Shown here: in pieces, positions 16,057-23,987 of the stretch
Layout: each line of letters opens with the position of its first letter
Numbering within the stretch: position 1 is the stretch's first letter
Assembly: GCA_031553435.1 (NCBI GenBank)
Contig: JAVBLQ010000012.1
Coordinates: forward strand, 1 to 64,000
Source: JAVBLQ01 sp031553435
GTDB taxonomy: Bacteria; Bacteroidota; Bacteroidia; Bacteroidales; Azobacteroidaceae
Reading direction: 5' to 3'
Length of the DNA stretch: 64,000 nt
Notes under the pieces: model-generated
The model's input: the letters and a program-made list of their open reading frames with translations, nothing else
What the model was told of the DNA's origin: nothing
Database searches by the model: none
Translations under genes and position numbers: made by a program

Positions 16057-17466
16057 ATGAAAAAAGGACTCTTATTCTTTGTGTTGTTAAGCATTTGCTT
16101 TTCTTTGATTGGTCAAAATGATCAAATATGTCGTTTAGGTTTCAAATTTCAAATAAGTACCTCAAAAAACTGGGGATATGGAAAGCCGGTCATCTTTTCC
16201 GTAGATGCCTCTTCTCCTGACGAAACTGCTCAATTCAAACCAGATGATATCATTGAGTCGGTGGATGGAACATCTACCAATGGCTTATCTATTGAAGAAG
16301 TCTACACCCTTCTTTTAAATGAAAACCAAAATATAACATTGCTAATAACTAACTTAAAAGAAAAAAATAAAAAAGTTGTTTTCACAAAAAAATGCAGTAC
16401 TCCTAACTCGATAGATGAAGAGGAATTAGCCTCGGCATATGTTTTCTACAGTCTGGAAAATAACGGAGTCCGTTCGTTCTATTGTCCGTTCAAAACTACT
16501 GTTACCGAAGAAAAAGATTTGGGTCACTATAAAACATTCGGTTTCAGCCCCGTAGATCCAAACAATAAAAAACTGGAAGAATATATCAATAGTCAGATCA
16601 AGAATTGTCTGGAATCCAAAGGATTAAAGTATGATGCAAAAGAACCCGATCTGCTTATTCAAACTTATTATGATTACGCTAAAAATCCTAATTATTTATC
16701 AGCAGAAGATCCGCGTAACTTTCCTACCGAATTCCGCTACGATGTTTATTCGAAGAAAATGCTCAATTTTCCCATCTACTATACATCTTTAGTAAGGGAA
16801 AATCTGGTTCCATATCATATAAACTTCGGGATTAAAATTATTGATAGATACAGTTCTGTTTTGCTTTGGGAATGTGAAGCAAAAGAAAATTTAAGCGCTC
16901 CTTATAAACTGGATGATTACGCTTATTTTCATATTCCATTGATGCTCATGCAATATCCTAATCCTAAATCAACCACTCTTGCCCGCTATGTTTTTACTCA
17001 ACAGAAATATAATTATACAGGGATCGGTTATAATATTGATCATATCAATGAAATTGTATCTGTAGACCCCAATTCTCCGGCCGATATTGCCGGTATTCAA
17101 TCCGGTGATATTCTCGAAAAAACGGATGGGAAAAAAATGGGAAAATCAGCGTCGACTTACAGTTCTGTCTATAAAAGATTTATCAAAGAGACATTGCCAC
17201 TTCGAGATCCCAGCACGCAATACACAGATGCAAGTGGTTATGCCAGTTGCATGTATTGGGACAAATCAAAATATCCGCAAATTGCCGATGTTTTCAAGAA
17301 AAATGATTATCTGACAAATTTTGCCTATTTGTTTTATTTTGAACCTTTTATTAATCTTTCAGAAATCAATATTGTTTCTTTTTCAGTCAAAAGAGAAAAG
17401 GAAAAAATAGGAGACATCAAAATACAACCTGAGATTCAGAAAAGAATGGCTTTTGAAGCATATTGA
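16057..17466 (+). CDS. Exported protein with two PDZ domains
   Basis: A 469-residue exported protein. I use the ATG at 16057 because it gives a clean signal peptide, MKKGLLFFVLLSICFSLIGQ. The ATG at 16036 would add seven residues. An N-terminal PDZ-like segment (about 25-105) has AQFKPDDIIESVDG, and a second near 325-375 has SPADIAGIQSGDILEKTDGK. Between them a domain with DLLIQTYYDYAKNPN resembles DUF4136-type folds. No protease catalytic motif is seen, so a scaffold or partner-binding role in the periplasm is more likely. The last 50 bases overlap the convergent gene at 17417-18823. Confidence 0.75.
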   Translation: MKKGLLFFVLLSICFSLIGQNDQICRLGFKFQISTSKNWGYGKPVIFSVDASSPDETAQFKPDDIIESVDGTSTNGLSIEEVYTLLLNENQNITLLITNLKEKNKKVVFTKKCSTPNSIDEEELASAYVFYSLENNGVRSFYCPFKTTVTEEKDLGHYKTFGFSPVDPNNKKLEEYINSQIKNCLESKGLKYDAKEPDLLIQTYYDYAKNPNYLSAEDPRNFPTEFRYDVYSKKMLNFPIYYTSLVRENLVPYHINFGIKIIDRYSSVLLWECEAKENLSAPYKLDDYAYFHIPLMLMQYPNPKSTTLARYVFTQQKYNYTGIGYNIDHINEIVSVDPNSPADIAGIQSGDILEKTDGKKMGKSASTYSSVYKRFIKETLPLRDPSTQYTDASGYASCMYWDKSKYPQIADVFKKNDYLTNFAYLFYFEPFINLSEINIVSFSVKREKEKIGDIKIQPEIQKRMAFEAY

Positions 17467-18823
17467 ACTCAATTTTCTGATCTTCCAGGCTGAATCTAAT
17501 CAGAAAATCATAAGTTTTATTTCTGCTTATTATTTGGGTAAAATAAGAAGGAATAATATTCTTAAACATCTTATTATCAATAATTTCATCACCTTTTACA
17601 AGTATAAAGCTATCATCCGTAAACAGTCTATTATCTGACAAAGAATTTTCATTTTCTGTCATATTAATGTATTTTTCCATAGTTTCTTCTGTTTGAGCAA
17701 AAAGAAGGTAATTTTTATATAATTTGAAATAAATAGGGTTTTCTGTGTGAAATAAATCTCCCAATAAATTGGCAAGAGGAAGATTATCAGGCAATTGGTG
17801 ACGATACAAAAATTTATCAAAGTTTCTCTCTCTTTTTTTTAGTTCGGACAAAAATTTACATTTATCTGTCAATTCCAAACAGGCAATCTTTTCTTCTGCT
17901 TTCACCTGCTGCTTATCTTCAAATGAAAAATAAATAACAGACAAGTCGCCTGTCAAATATTTAGTCAATATAGAATCCGGAAAAAACACGTCTCTGCTTA
18001 TTTTTTGAATATAAGAACGAATATTTTCTGCATTCAAATGAAACAAACAGGAAGTCGTTGCAGGAATCATCGAAGAATTGAACTCGTTTTGTCCGGTTTT
18101 AACCGACAAAATGTCATACAACTCAGTATCTGTATACTTCGGGTCTAAGTAACCATTGGCAACATAATTTTCTTTTCCCCCAGAAATATCGAATGAAAAC
18201 CATTTACCGATATTCACCAACATACCGGCCAAAGCTCCGGATCCAATATTTTTAGCAGAAGCCCTGAATGATATGTCCTTTTTTAACGAATTTCCTGATT
18301 CACAAGCATCAATGGCCTCATACAACAAGCTTTTGTTGTAACTTCCTATAAAAACGCCCTGATCGTAGGTGAAACAGAAAAACCGATCATCTGCAGTAGA
18401 TCTGATTTTGATTGTTCTATTTTTATATATCTCTGTTTTATAGGAAAATAGGAAAAATTTTGTTTGTTTCACAGCTGATTCCCATTGTTCGACCATATTT
18501 TTTGTTGCGTCAATATAAATCAACTCTCCTTTATTGTGATAAGAAATAGCTATTTTTTTTTGTTTAAAAAATTTCCCTAAAGATGAAAGTAAATTAAAAC
18601 AATCTTCCGAGGGTAAAAAGTTTTCAGGAAACTGATTATCACATGTCAAAGGCTTTTGGGTGATAAAAACAGCATAAGAATTTGCAGGGATAAATGTAAA
18701 CAAATCAGGGTTTTGAATTTTCTCTATTTCCTTCAGTTTCAGATAAGCATACCCTCCCCCACATAGTATTGCAACAATTAACAATAAAATCAATTCTATT
18801 TTTATAATTTGTTTTATTTGCAT
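17417..18823 (-). CDS. Unknown membrane-anchored protein
   Basis: A 468-residue protein with one N-terminal transmembrane helix (about residues 8-27, IELILLLIVAILCGGGYAYL) and a large presumably periplasmic domain. The pattern (FTFIPANSYAVFITQKP at the start, LAGMLVNIGKWFSFD in the middle, LANLLGDLF late) vaguely recalls DUF3352-like proteins, but I do not claim the family. It is divergent from gldF-gldG with 64 bases between, and its 3' end overlaps the PDZ gene by 50 bases in convergent orientation. A -7 like box on the complement lies at 18853-18860. Function unknown. Confidence 0.75.
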   Translation of the reverse strand: MQIKQIIKIELILLLIVAILCGGGYAYLKLKEIEKIQNPDLFTFIPANSYAVFITQKPLTCDNQFPENFLPSEDCFNLLSSLGKFFKQKKIAISYHNKGELIYIDATKNMVEQWESAVKQTKFFLFSYKTEIYKNRTIKIRSTADDRFFCFTYDQGVFIGSYNKSLLYEAIDACESGNSLKKDISFRASAKNIGSGALAGMLVNIGKWFSFDISGGKENYVANGYLDPKYTDTELYDILSVKTGQNEFNSSMIPATTSCLFHLNAENIRSYIQKISRDVFFPDSILTKYLTGDLSVIYFSFEDKQQVKAEEKIACLELTDKCKFLSELKKRERNFDKFLYRHQLPDNLPLANLLGDLFHTENPIYFKLYKNYLLFAQTEETMEKYINMTENENSLSDNRLFTDDSFILVKGDEIIDNKMFKNIIPSYFTQIISRNKTYDFLIRFSLEDQKIEFNMLQKPFFSESQVVF

Positions 18824-18848
18824 ACGTTATGTAAGGAAGTTACATTTG
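18817..18848 (+). promoter_or_regulatory. Promoter for the gldF-gldG fusion
   Basis: TTTG at 18817-18820 and TACATTTG at 18841-18848 are separated by 20 bases, a good match to TTTG-N19-TAnnTTTG, 39 bases before the start codon. The -33 element lies within the beginning of the divergent gene, so the two genes share their control region. Confidence 0.7.
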
Positions 18849-18887
18849 TAGGCAAATATATTAATAAAATTTCAATTCTTCTCCCGG

Positions 18888-21248
18888 ATGCTTACTTTGT
18901 TTTGGAAAGAACTTAAATCATTGTTAAATTCCCCAGTCGGAATCATTTACATAACTTTATTTCTATCTGTCATAGGAATAATGCTTTGGGTCGTTCCCGG
19001 CGAATACAATATTCTGGAAAATGGTTATGCAACCTTATCACCCTTTTTTTCCATCGTCCCAACCATTTTGATTGTATTAATTCCGGCATTATCCATGAAA
19101 GTTTTTTCGGAAGAAAAAAGATTAAAAACATTGGAATTATTGCTGACAAGGCCTGTTGGCCCGGAAAAAATCATATTCTCGAAAATAAGTGCAATTTTTG
19201 CAGTTTTACTGATTGCATTCCTTTTTACATTCATATATGTAATCAGCATTGCATATTATGCTCTACCCCTCAATGACATAGATTTTGGGTCAATAACAGG
19301 CTCATACATAGGACTCTTATTTTTGACTTTTACATTTATATCCATATCTGTTTTTGCATCGTCCATCTCTTCTAATCAGGTTATTTCTTTCATTATCGGG
19401 TTATTACTATGTGCATTTTTCTATTACGGCTTCGATCTTTTATCAGAAATGATTTTTTCCGGAAAAACACAATTGTGGATACAAAGTTTGGGAATTCATT
19501 TTCATTTTCAATCCATCCAAAGAGGAGTCATAGATAGTCGGGGTGTTATATGGATGTTGTTTATTTCAGGTATTTTCTTCCTGTTAACTTATTGTGTATT
19601 AAATAGAAATAAGAAAAATTATCTGAAATTCGTTTCATTATTCTCAATTGTATTGATTTCTTTCGTCGTTCTCAATCGTTTTTTTCATTTCCGGTATGAT
19701 TTGACTGCTGAAAAAAGATATACTTTAAGCCCTCAAAGCAGAAAAATGATAGAAGAAATTGGCCAACCGCTTAAAATTCAATTGTATCTGACGGGCGATT
19801 TAAATGCCGGTTTTATTCGTTTAAAACAAGAAACATTAAACCTGTTGAACGAATTTTCCACCATTGCTCCCGGAAAGATAGAAATACAAGTCATTGATCC
19901 TTACGAAAAAGACAATAATTTTATATCAGATTTGAATAATAAAGGAATTGCCGGAATTGCCGTCAATGAGAAAAAAGAAGGAGGCTCCATTACTCAAAAA
20001 ATATTATTTCCATGGATAATGATCAATTATGGAGAAAATTCGAAACCGGTTTCCTTACTTGTTAATCAGAAAAACAAATCCGGAGAAGAAAACTTGAACG
20101 CATCAATTGAAAATATTGAATATCAGTTAATTTCTTCTATAAATTCATTGATCCGGGGGACAATCAGAAAAATTGCTTTTATTGAAGGACATCAGGAACT
20201 TCCGGAAACTGCACTTGCTGATGCCAGTGATTTTTTAAGTCATTTTTACCAAATTGATAGGGGTTATTTATCCAATGATATCAACCAGTTGAATGATTAT
20301 CAGGTAATTATTATCGCTGGCCCGCAATCTCCATTTTCAGAAAAAGAAAAATTTATTTTAGATCAATACTTAATGAAAGGCGGGAAAATAGTCTGGCTGG
20401 TCAATGGAGCTAAAATTCAACCCGAACTGTTGATAAACACAGGAGAAAGTCCATCCATGATCAATGATATTAATTTGAACGATTTATTTTTTACTTATGG
20501 AGTACGGATCAATCCGGTATTTATGCAAGATATGCAATGTGTTGAATTTCAACATCAGCCGTTTTATTATGCACCTTTACTCAATCCGTCCGGCAATCAT
20601 TTGATTACTAAAGGAATTATGCCGGTGAAAAGCAAATTTGTCAGTACTATAGATTTTGTCGGGAATAACACATTTATTCAAAAAACTCCATTATTATTCG
20701 GTTCGGGACACTCTCACATTGTTAAAGTGCCCGAAATGATTTCTTTACATGAAGAATATGATAAATCGCATTTTTCAACAATAAAAAAAGAAATTACAGC
20801 AGTCTTATTGGAAGGAAATTTTGAATCTTTATTCACCAACAGAACAATACCTGAAGGAATCACTGTCAATAAAATAATTACGAAAAGTCTTCACACTCAA
20901 ATGATTGTGATTGCGTGCGAAGAAATCATTGCAAACGAAATTTCAGGCTATGGAAAAGATACTCATATCTGGCCTTTAGGCTATGATCAAGAATCTGAAA
21001 TCCAATTCGGTAACAGAGATTTTATTGTCAATTCAATTAATTATTTAACCGACGATACTAATATCATGTCTCTGAGAAATAAAAAATTTCAGCTCAGATT
21101 ATTGGATAGGCAAAGGGTTCGTGCTGCGGGAGTTTACCCGGTTTTAGTAAATGTGATTCTCCCATCGATACTTCCTGTTTTTCTGTTTGGATTATTGTGG
21201 TTTTTGAGGAAAAGGAGGTATTCAAAAGCATTCAAAACGAACCAATAA
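18888..21248 (+). CDS. gldFG: GldF-GldG fusion: ABC-2 permease joined to the auxiliary domain
   Basis: A 786-residue protein. Residues 1-240 are an ABC-2 type permease (GldF) with six helices and the signature FSEEKRLKTLELLLTRPVGPEKI. From about residue 265 the GldG domain follows, recognisable by RYDLTAEKRYTLSPQSRKMI and ending with a C-terminal helix VNVILPSILPVFLFGLLWFL. In Flavobacterium, GldF and GldG are separate and, with the ATPase GldA, form a transporter needed for gliding. In Bacteroidales a single fused chain is found. No GldA-like ATPase lies in this window. The transported substrate is unknown. Confidence 0.88.
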   Translation: MLTLFWKELKSLLNSPVGIIYITLFLSVIGIMLWVVPGEYNILENGYATLSPFFSIVPTILIVLIPALSMKVFSEEKRLKTLELLLTRPVGPEKIIFSKISAIFAVLLIAFLFTFIYVISIAYYALPLNDIDFGSITGSYIGLLFLTFTFISISVFASSISSNQVISFIIGLLLCAFFYYGFDLLSEMIFSGKTQLWIQSLGIHFHFQSIQRGVIDSRGVIWMLFISGIFFLLTYCVLNRNKKNYLKFVSLFSIVLISFVVLNRFFHFRYDLTAEKRYTLSPQSRKMIEEIGQPLKIQLYLTGDLNAGFIRLKQETLNLLNEFSTIAPGKIEIQVIDPYEKDNNFISDLNNKGIAGIAVNEKKEGGSITQKILFPWIMINYGENSKPVSLLVNQKNKSGEENLNASIENIEYQLISSINSLIRGTIRKIAFIEGHQELPETALADASDFLSHFYQIDRGYLSNDINQLNDYQVIIIAGPQSPFSEKEKFILDQYLMKGGKIVWLVNGAKIQPELLINTGESPSMINDINLNDLFFTYGVRINPVFMQDMQCVEFQHQPFYYAPLLNPSGNHLITKGIMPVKSKFVSTIDFVGNNTFIQKTPLLFGSGHSHIVKVPEMISLHEEYDKSHFSTIKKEITAVLLEGNFESLFTNRTIPEGITVNKIITKSLHTQMIVIACEEIIANEISGYGKDTHIWPLGYDQESEIQFGNRDFIVNSINYLTDDTNIMSLRNKKFQLRLLDRQRVRAAGVYPVLVNVILPSILPVFLFGLLWFLRKRRYSKAFKTNQ

Positions 21249-21286
21249 ATAAACTTTTAATATTTTTATAACTTATCTAATTTTAC

Positions 21287-21294
21287 TATATTTG
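21287..21294 (+). promoter_or_regulatory. -7 element (TATATTTG) upstream of dnaN
   Basis: TATATTTG matches TAnnTTTG and lies 38 bases before the dnaN start, in the 83-base gap after gldF-gldG. The -33 position has TTTT rather than TTTG, giving a partial match. Confidence 0.55.
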
Positions 21295-21331
21295 TCCTCC
21301 ATTAATTGATAACTATAAAATTCATCATATT

Positions 21332-22456
21332 ATGAAATTCGTTGTTTCCTGCACATCTTTATTGAGCCATTTACAAACAGTTGGCCGTGTTATTGCTTCT
21401 AAAAATTCAGTACCTATTTTAGATAGTTTTCTATTTGAATTGAATGGTAATAAGCTGACCATTACAGCTGCCGATGTAGAAACACGCATGGTTACTTCAA
21501 TCGAAGTTTCAGGGGTAGAAGGAAATGGTATTGTTGCAATTGCATCCCGCAATTTACTGGATTCATTGAAAGAATTGCCGGAACAACCTATTACTTTTTC
21601 CATTAATGAAGACACAATGGAAATCGTCATTTTCTATGAAAACGGAAAGTATAATTTTGTAGGACAAAAAGGTGACGATTATCCTCAACCCAAAGAATTG
21701 AAAGATAGCGCTGTTGGATTAATGTTGCCTGCCCAACTGCTGCTTTCAGGAATTAACCGCGCATTATTTGCGACGGCCGATGATGAATTACGACCGGTAA
21801 TGAATGGCATTTATTTTGATATCACTACAGAGCATATTACTTTCGTTGCATCTGACGGACACAAATTGGTTCGTTTCAAAACATTCGAAGCCAAAGGTTC
21901 TGAAAAAGCTGCATTCATTTTACCTAAAAAACCGGCTACATTGTTAAAAAACATCCTTTCCAAAGAATCTCAAAATGCAATTATCCGTTTTGATGATAAC
22001 AATGCATACATTAAGTTGGAGAATTTCGAAATGGTCTGTCGTTTAGTTGAAGGCCGTTATCCTAATTACAATGCTGTTATTCCACAGGAAAATCCATACA
22101 AAGTAACAGTTGACAGGCAATTATTTATGAACGCTCTGAAACGCGTTGCCGTATTTTCCAATCCTGCAAGCAGCTTGGTAAAATTACAACTTTCCACTAA
22201 TGCTATCGTAATTTCAGCACAAGACATAGATTTCTCTACCTCTGCAGAAGAAACCATTGCCTGCGTATATGATGGCACTGCTATGAGCATTGGATTCAAA
22301 GGAACATACTTGATTGATATTTTGAGCAATACCCCTTCTCCGGAAGTAATTCTGGAATTGGCAGATCCCTCCCGTGCAGGCTTGGTCTTACCTTCTGAGA
22401 ATGCAGATGAAGAAGACTTACTGATGTTGTTAATGCCAATGATGTTGAATGATTGA
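21332..22456 (+). CDS. dnaN: DNA polymerase III sliding clamp (beta subunit)
   Basis: A 374-residue beta clamp. The start MKFVVSCTSLLSHLQTVGRVI and the pattern ILDSFLFELNGNKLTITAADVETRM, TFVASDGHKLVRF and LVEGRYPNYNAVIP are diagnostic. The length matches the three-domain clamp (about 370 residues). It encircles DNA and tethers DNA polymerase III. The gene stands apart from dnaA, which is common in this phylum, and its stop is 9 bases upstream of the exonuclease start, suggesting an operon in which a clamp and a proofreading-type exonuclease are made together. Confidence 0.97.
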   Translation: MKFVVSCTSLLSHLQTVGRVIASKNSVPILDSFLFELNGNKLTITAADVETRMVTSIEVSGVEGNGIVAIASRNLLDSLKELPEQPITFSINEDTMEIVIFYENGKYNFVGQKGDDYPQPKELKDSAVGLMLPAQLLLSGINRALFATADDELRPVMNGIYFDITTEHITFVASDGHKLVRFKTFEAKGSEKAAFILPKKPATLLKNILSKESQNAIIRFDDNNAYIKLENFEMVCRLVEGRYPNYNAVIPQENPYKVTVDRQLFMNALKRVAVFSNPASSLVKLQLSTNAIVISAQDIDFSTSAEETIACVYDGTAMSIGFKGTYLIDILSNTPSPEVILELADPSRAGLVLPSENADEEDLLMLLMPMMLND

Positions 22457-22464
22457 ATAAGCCA

Positions 22465-23235
22465 ATGGAATTAAATCTGAAAAATCCTTTGGTTTTCTTC
22501 GACCTGGAAACTACGGGAATTAATATTGTAACAGACCGGATTGTAGAGATTTCCTACCTGAAGATATATCCTAATGGTAAAGAGGAAAGCAAAACCCGGA
22601 GAATCAATCCGGAAATGCCTATTCCTCCGGAATCTACAGCGATTCATGGCATCACAGATGAAGATGTCAAAGACTGTCCCACATTCAAGTCAATTGCAAA
22701 ATCACTGGCCGCACAAATAGAAGGGTGCGACCTGGCCGGTTACAATTCAAATCGCTTTGACATACCTTTATTAGCCGAAGAATTTCTTCGTGCGGATGTC
22801 GATATTGATTTTTCCAAGCGAAAATTCGTAGATGTTCAAACCATTTTCCACAAAATGGAACAACGAACATTGTCTGCCGCCCTCAAATTTTACTGTAATA
22901 AAGATTTGGAAGACGCTCACAGTGCAGAAGCCGATACAAAAGCTACTTACGAAATTCTGAAAGCGCAACTCGATAAGTATGAAAATCTGAAAAACGACAT
23001 AACATTCTTGTCCGAGTTTTCTTGTTTCACAAATAATGTTGATTTTGCCGGCCGGGTCGTATATAATGAAGCGCGAAAAGAAATAATCAACTTTGGAAAA
23101 TACAAGGGACGCATAGTTGAAGAGGTTCTGAAAGAAGATCCTGGTTATTACGGATGGATTATGCAAGGAGATTTCCCCTTGCATACCAAAAAGATTTTCA
23201 CTAACATAAAATTACGGAACTTTAACAAATCTTAA
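22465..23235 (+). CDS. DnaQ-like 3'-5' exonuclease (DEDDh)
   Basis: A 256-residue exonuclease. ExoI motif FFDLETTGINI, ExoII motif LAGYNSNRFDIPLLAEEF and ExoIII HSAEADTKATYEIL give the DEDDh set, and HGITDEDV is the expected loop. A C-terminal region after residue 190 (INFGKYKGRIVEEVLKEDPG, then GWIMQGDFPLHTKK) is the small domain found in Bacteroidota DnaQ-like proteins. It may serve as the proofreading subunit or as a stand-alone nuclease. I chose the ATG at 22465 rather than a TTG overlapping the dnaN stop. Confidence 0.9.
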   Translation: MELNLKNPLVFFDLETTGINIVTDRIVEISYLKIYPNGKEESKTRRINPEMPIPPESTAIHGITDEDVKDCPTFKSIAKSLAAQIEGCDLAGYNSNRFDIPLLAEEFLRADVDIDFSKRKFVDVQTIFHKMEQRTLSAALKFYCNKDLEDAHSAEADTKATYEILKAQLDKYENLKNDITFLSEFSCFTNNVDFAGRVVYNEARKEIINFGKYKGRIVEEVLKEDPGYYGWIMQGDFPLHTKKIFTNIKLRNFNKS

Positions 23236-23256
23236 AGTTCCGGATTTTTCACATTT

Positions 23257-23742
23257 TCACAAGAAATTTTTCAAAACATTCTCCAGATTCTCCGGTTTAA
23301 TATCTTTAGCAATAATTACACCGTGAGGATCTAACAGGATGTTAGTAAATCCCTTATCTAAATGATAAGTTTCATAAATAAGTGAATTTTTACCACCTGA
23401 ATTGTGAAATTGAGTAGAAGGATTCAACTTGTCAGCTTTTACTGTTTCTTCAAATACCGAAACCTTGTCATCAAAAGAAATAGAAATCATTTGAATATCT
23501 TTTCTGTTGATCTGCTGCAATTTGTTGTTTAATAGTACGTTTTGGAATCTTGATTCGGGATTATATGCTGCCCAAAATTGTATTAAAACATATTTCCCGT
23601 TTACACTCTGACGTTGAACGTCAATTGCTTTAGCTCTGTCTCCAAGGTTTGTCCCAACAGAGACACCTTCTTTTTCAGTTGTAGAACCTGTTATTAGCAA
23701 AAGAGCTACAAACAGGAACATACTTCTTTTAATAAGCCTCAT
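23257..23742 (-). CDS. TlpA-like redoxin with no cysteine
   Basis: A 161-residue exported protein with a thioredoxin-like fold: GKYVLIQFWAAYNPESR (residues 50-65) occupies the position of the usual WCxxC active site, followed by QMISISFDD and a late FTNILLDPHGVIIAKDI. No cysteine occurs anywhere in the chain, so it cannot do dithiol chemistry. The signal peptide MRLIKRSMFLFVALLLITGS has the shape of a lipoprotein signal, but the expected cysteine is also absent. It may have become a binding or structural protein. It follows pnp on the same strand after a 244-base gap holding the inverted repeat at 23901-23987. Confidence 0.8.
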   Translation of the reverse strand: MRLIKRSMFLFVALLLITGSTTEKEGVSVGTNLGDRAKAIDVQRQSVNGKYVLIQFWAAYNPESRFQNVLLNNKLQQINRKDIQMISISFDDKVSVFEETVKADKLNPSTQFHNSGGKNSLIYETYHLDKGFTNILLDPHGVIIAKDIKPENLENVLKNFL

Positions 23743-23900
23743 ATATAATTGTTTAAGTAAAACAATAATCCGGATTCGTAAATCCAGATTCCCTGACTTT
23801 CAGGATATAACAATCGAAACACCGATTGTGTTTACTTTAAAACCGAGGCAAAGGTAAGAATTTAAATTTTAACTACCAAATATCAATATTATAAGCATAA

Positions 23901-23987
23901 TTAAAAATAAAAAGTGAAAAACTAATGTGAGCTTACGCATCACAATAATTTTCCACCTTTAGTTTTTCTCTTTTAATTTTTAATTCT
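23901..23987. repeat. Inverted repeat 6 downstream of pnp
   Basis: TTAAAAATAAAAAGTGAAAAACTAA (23901-23925, in pieces) is complementary to TTTAGTTTTTCTCTTTTAATT up to 23983, where the pnp stop codon begins. The words are the same as those at 57811-57876 and 63919-64000. The loop is about 30 bases. On the pnp transcript it would form a hairpin beginning directly at the stop codon. Confidence 0.78.
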
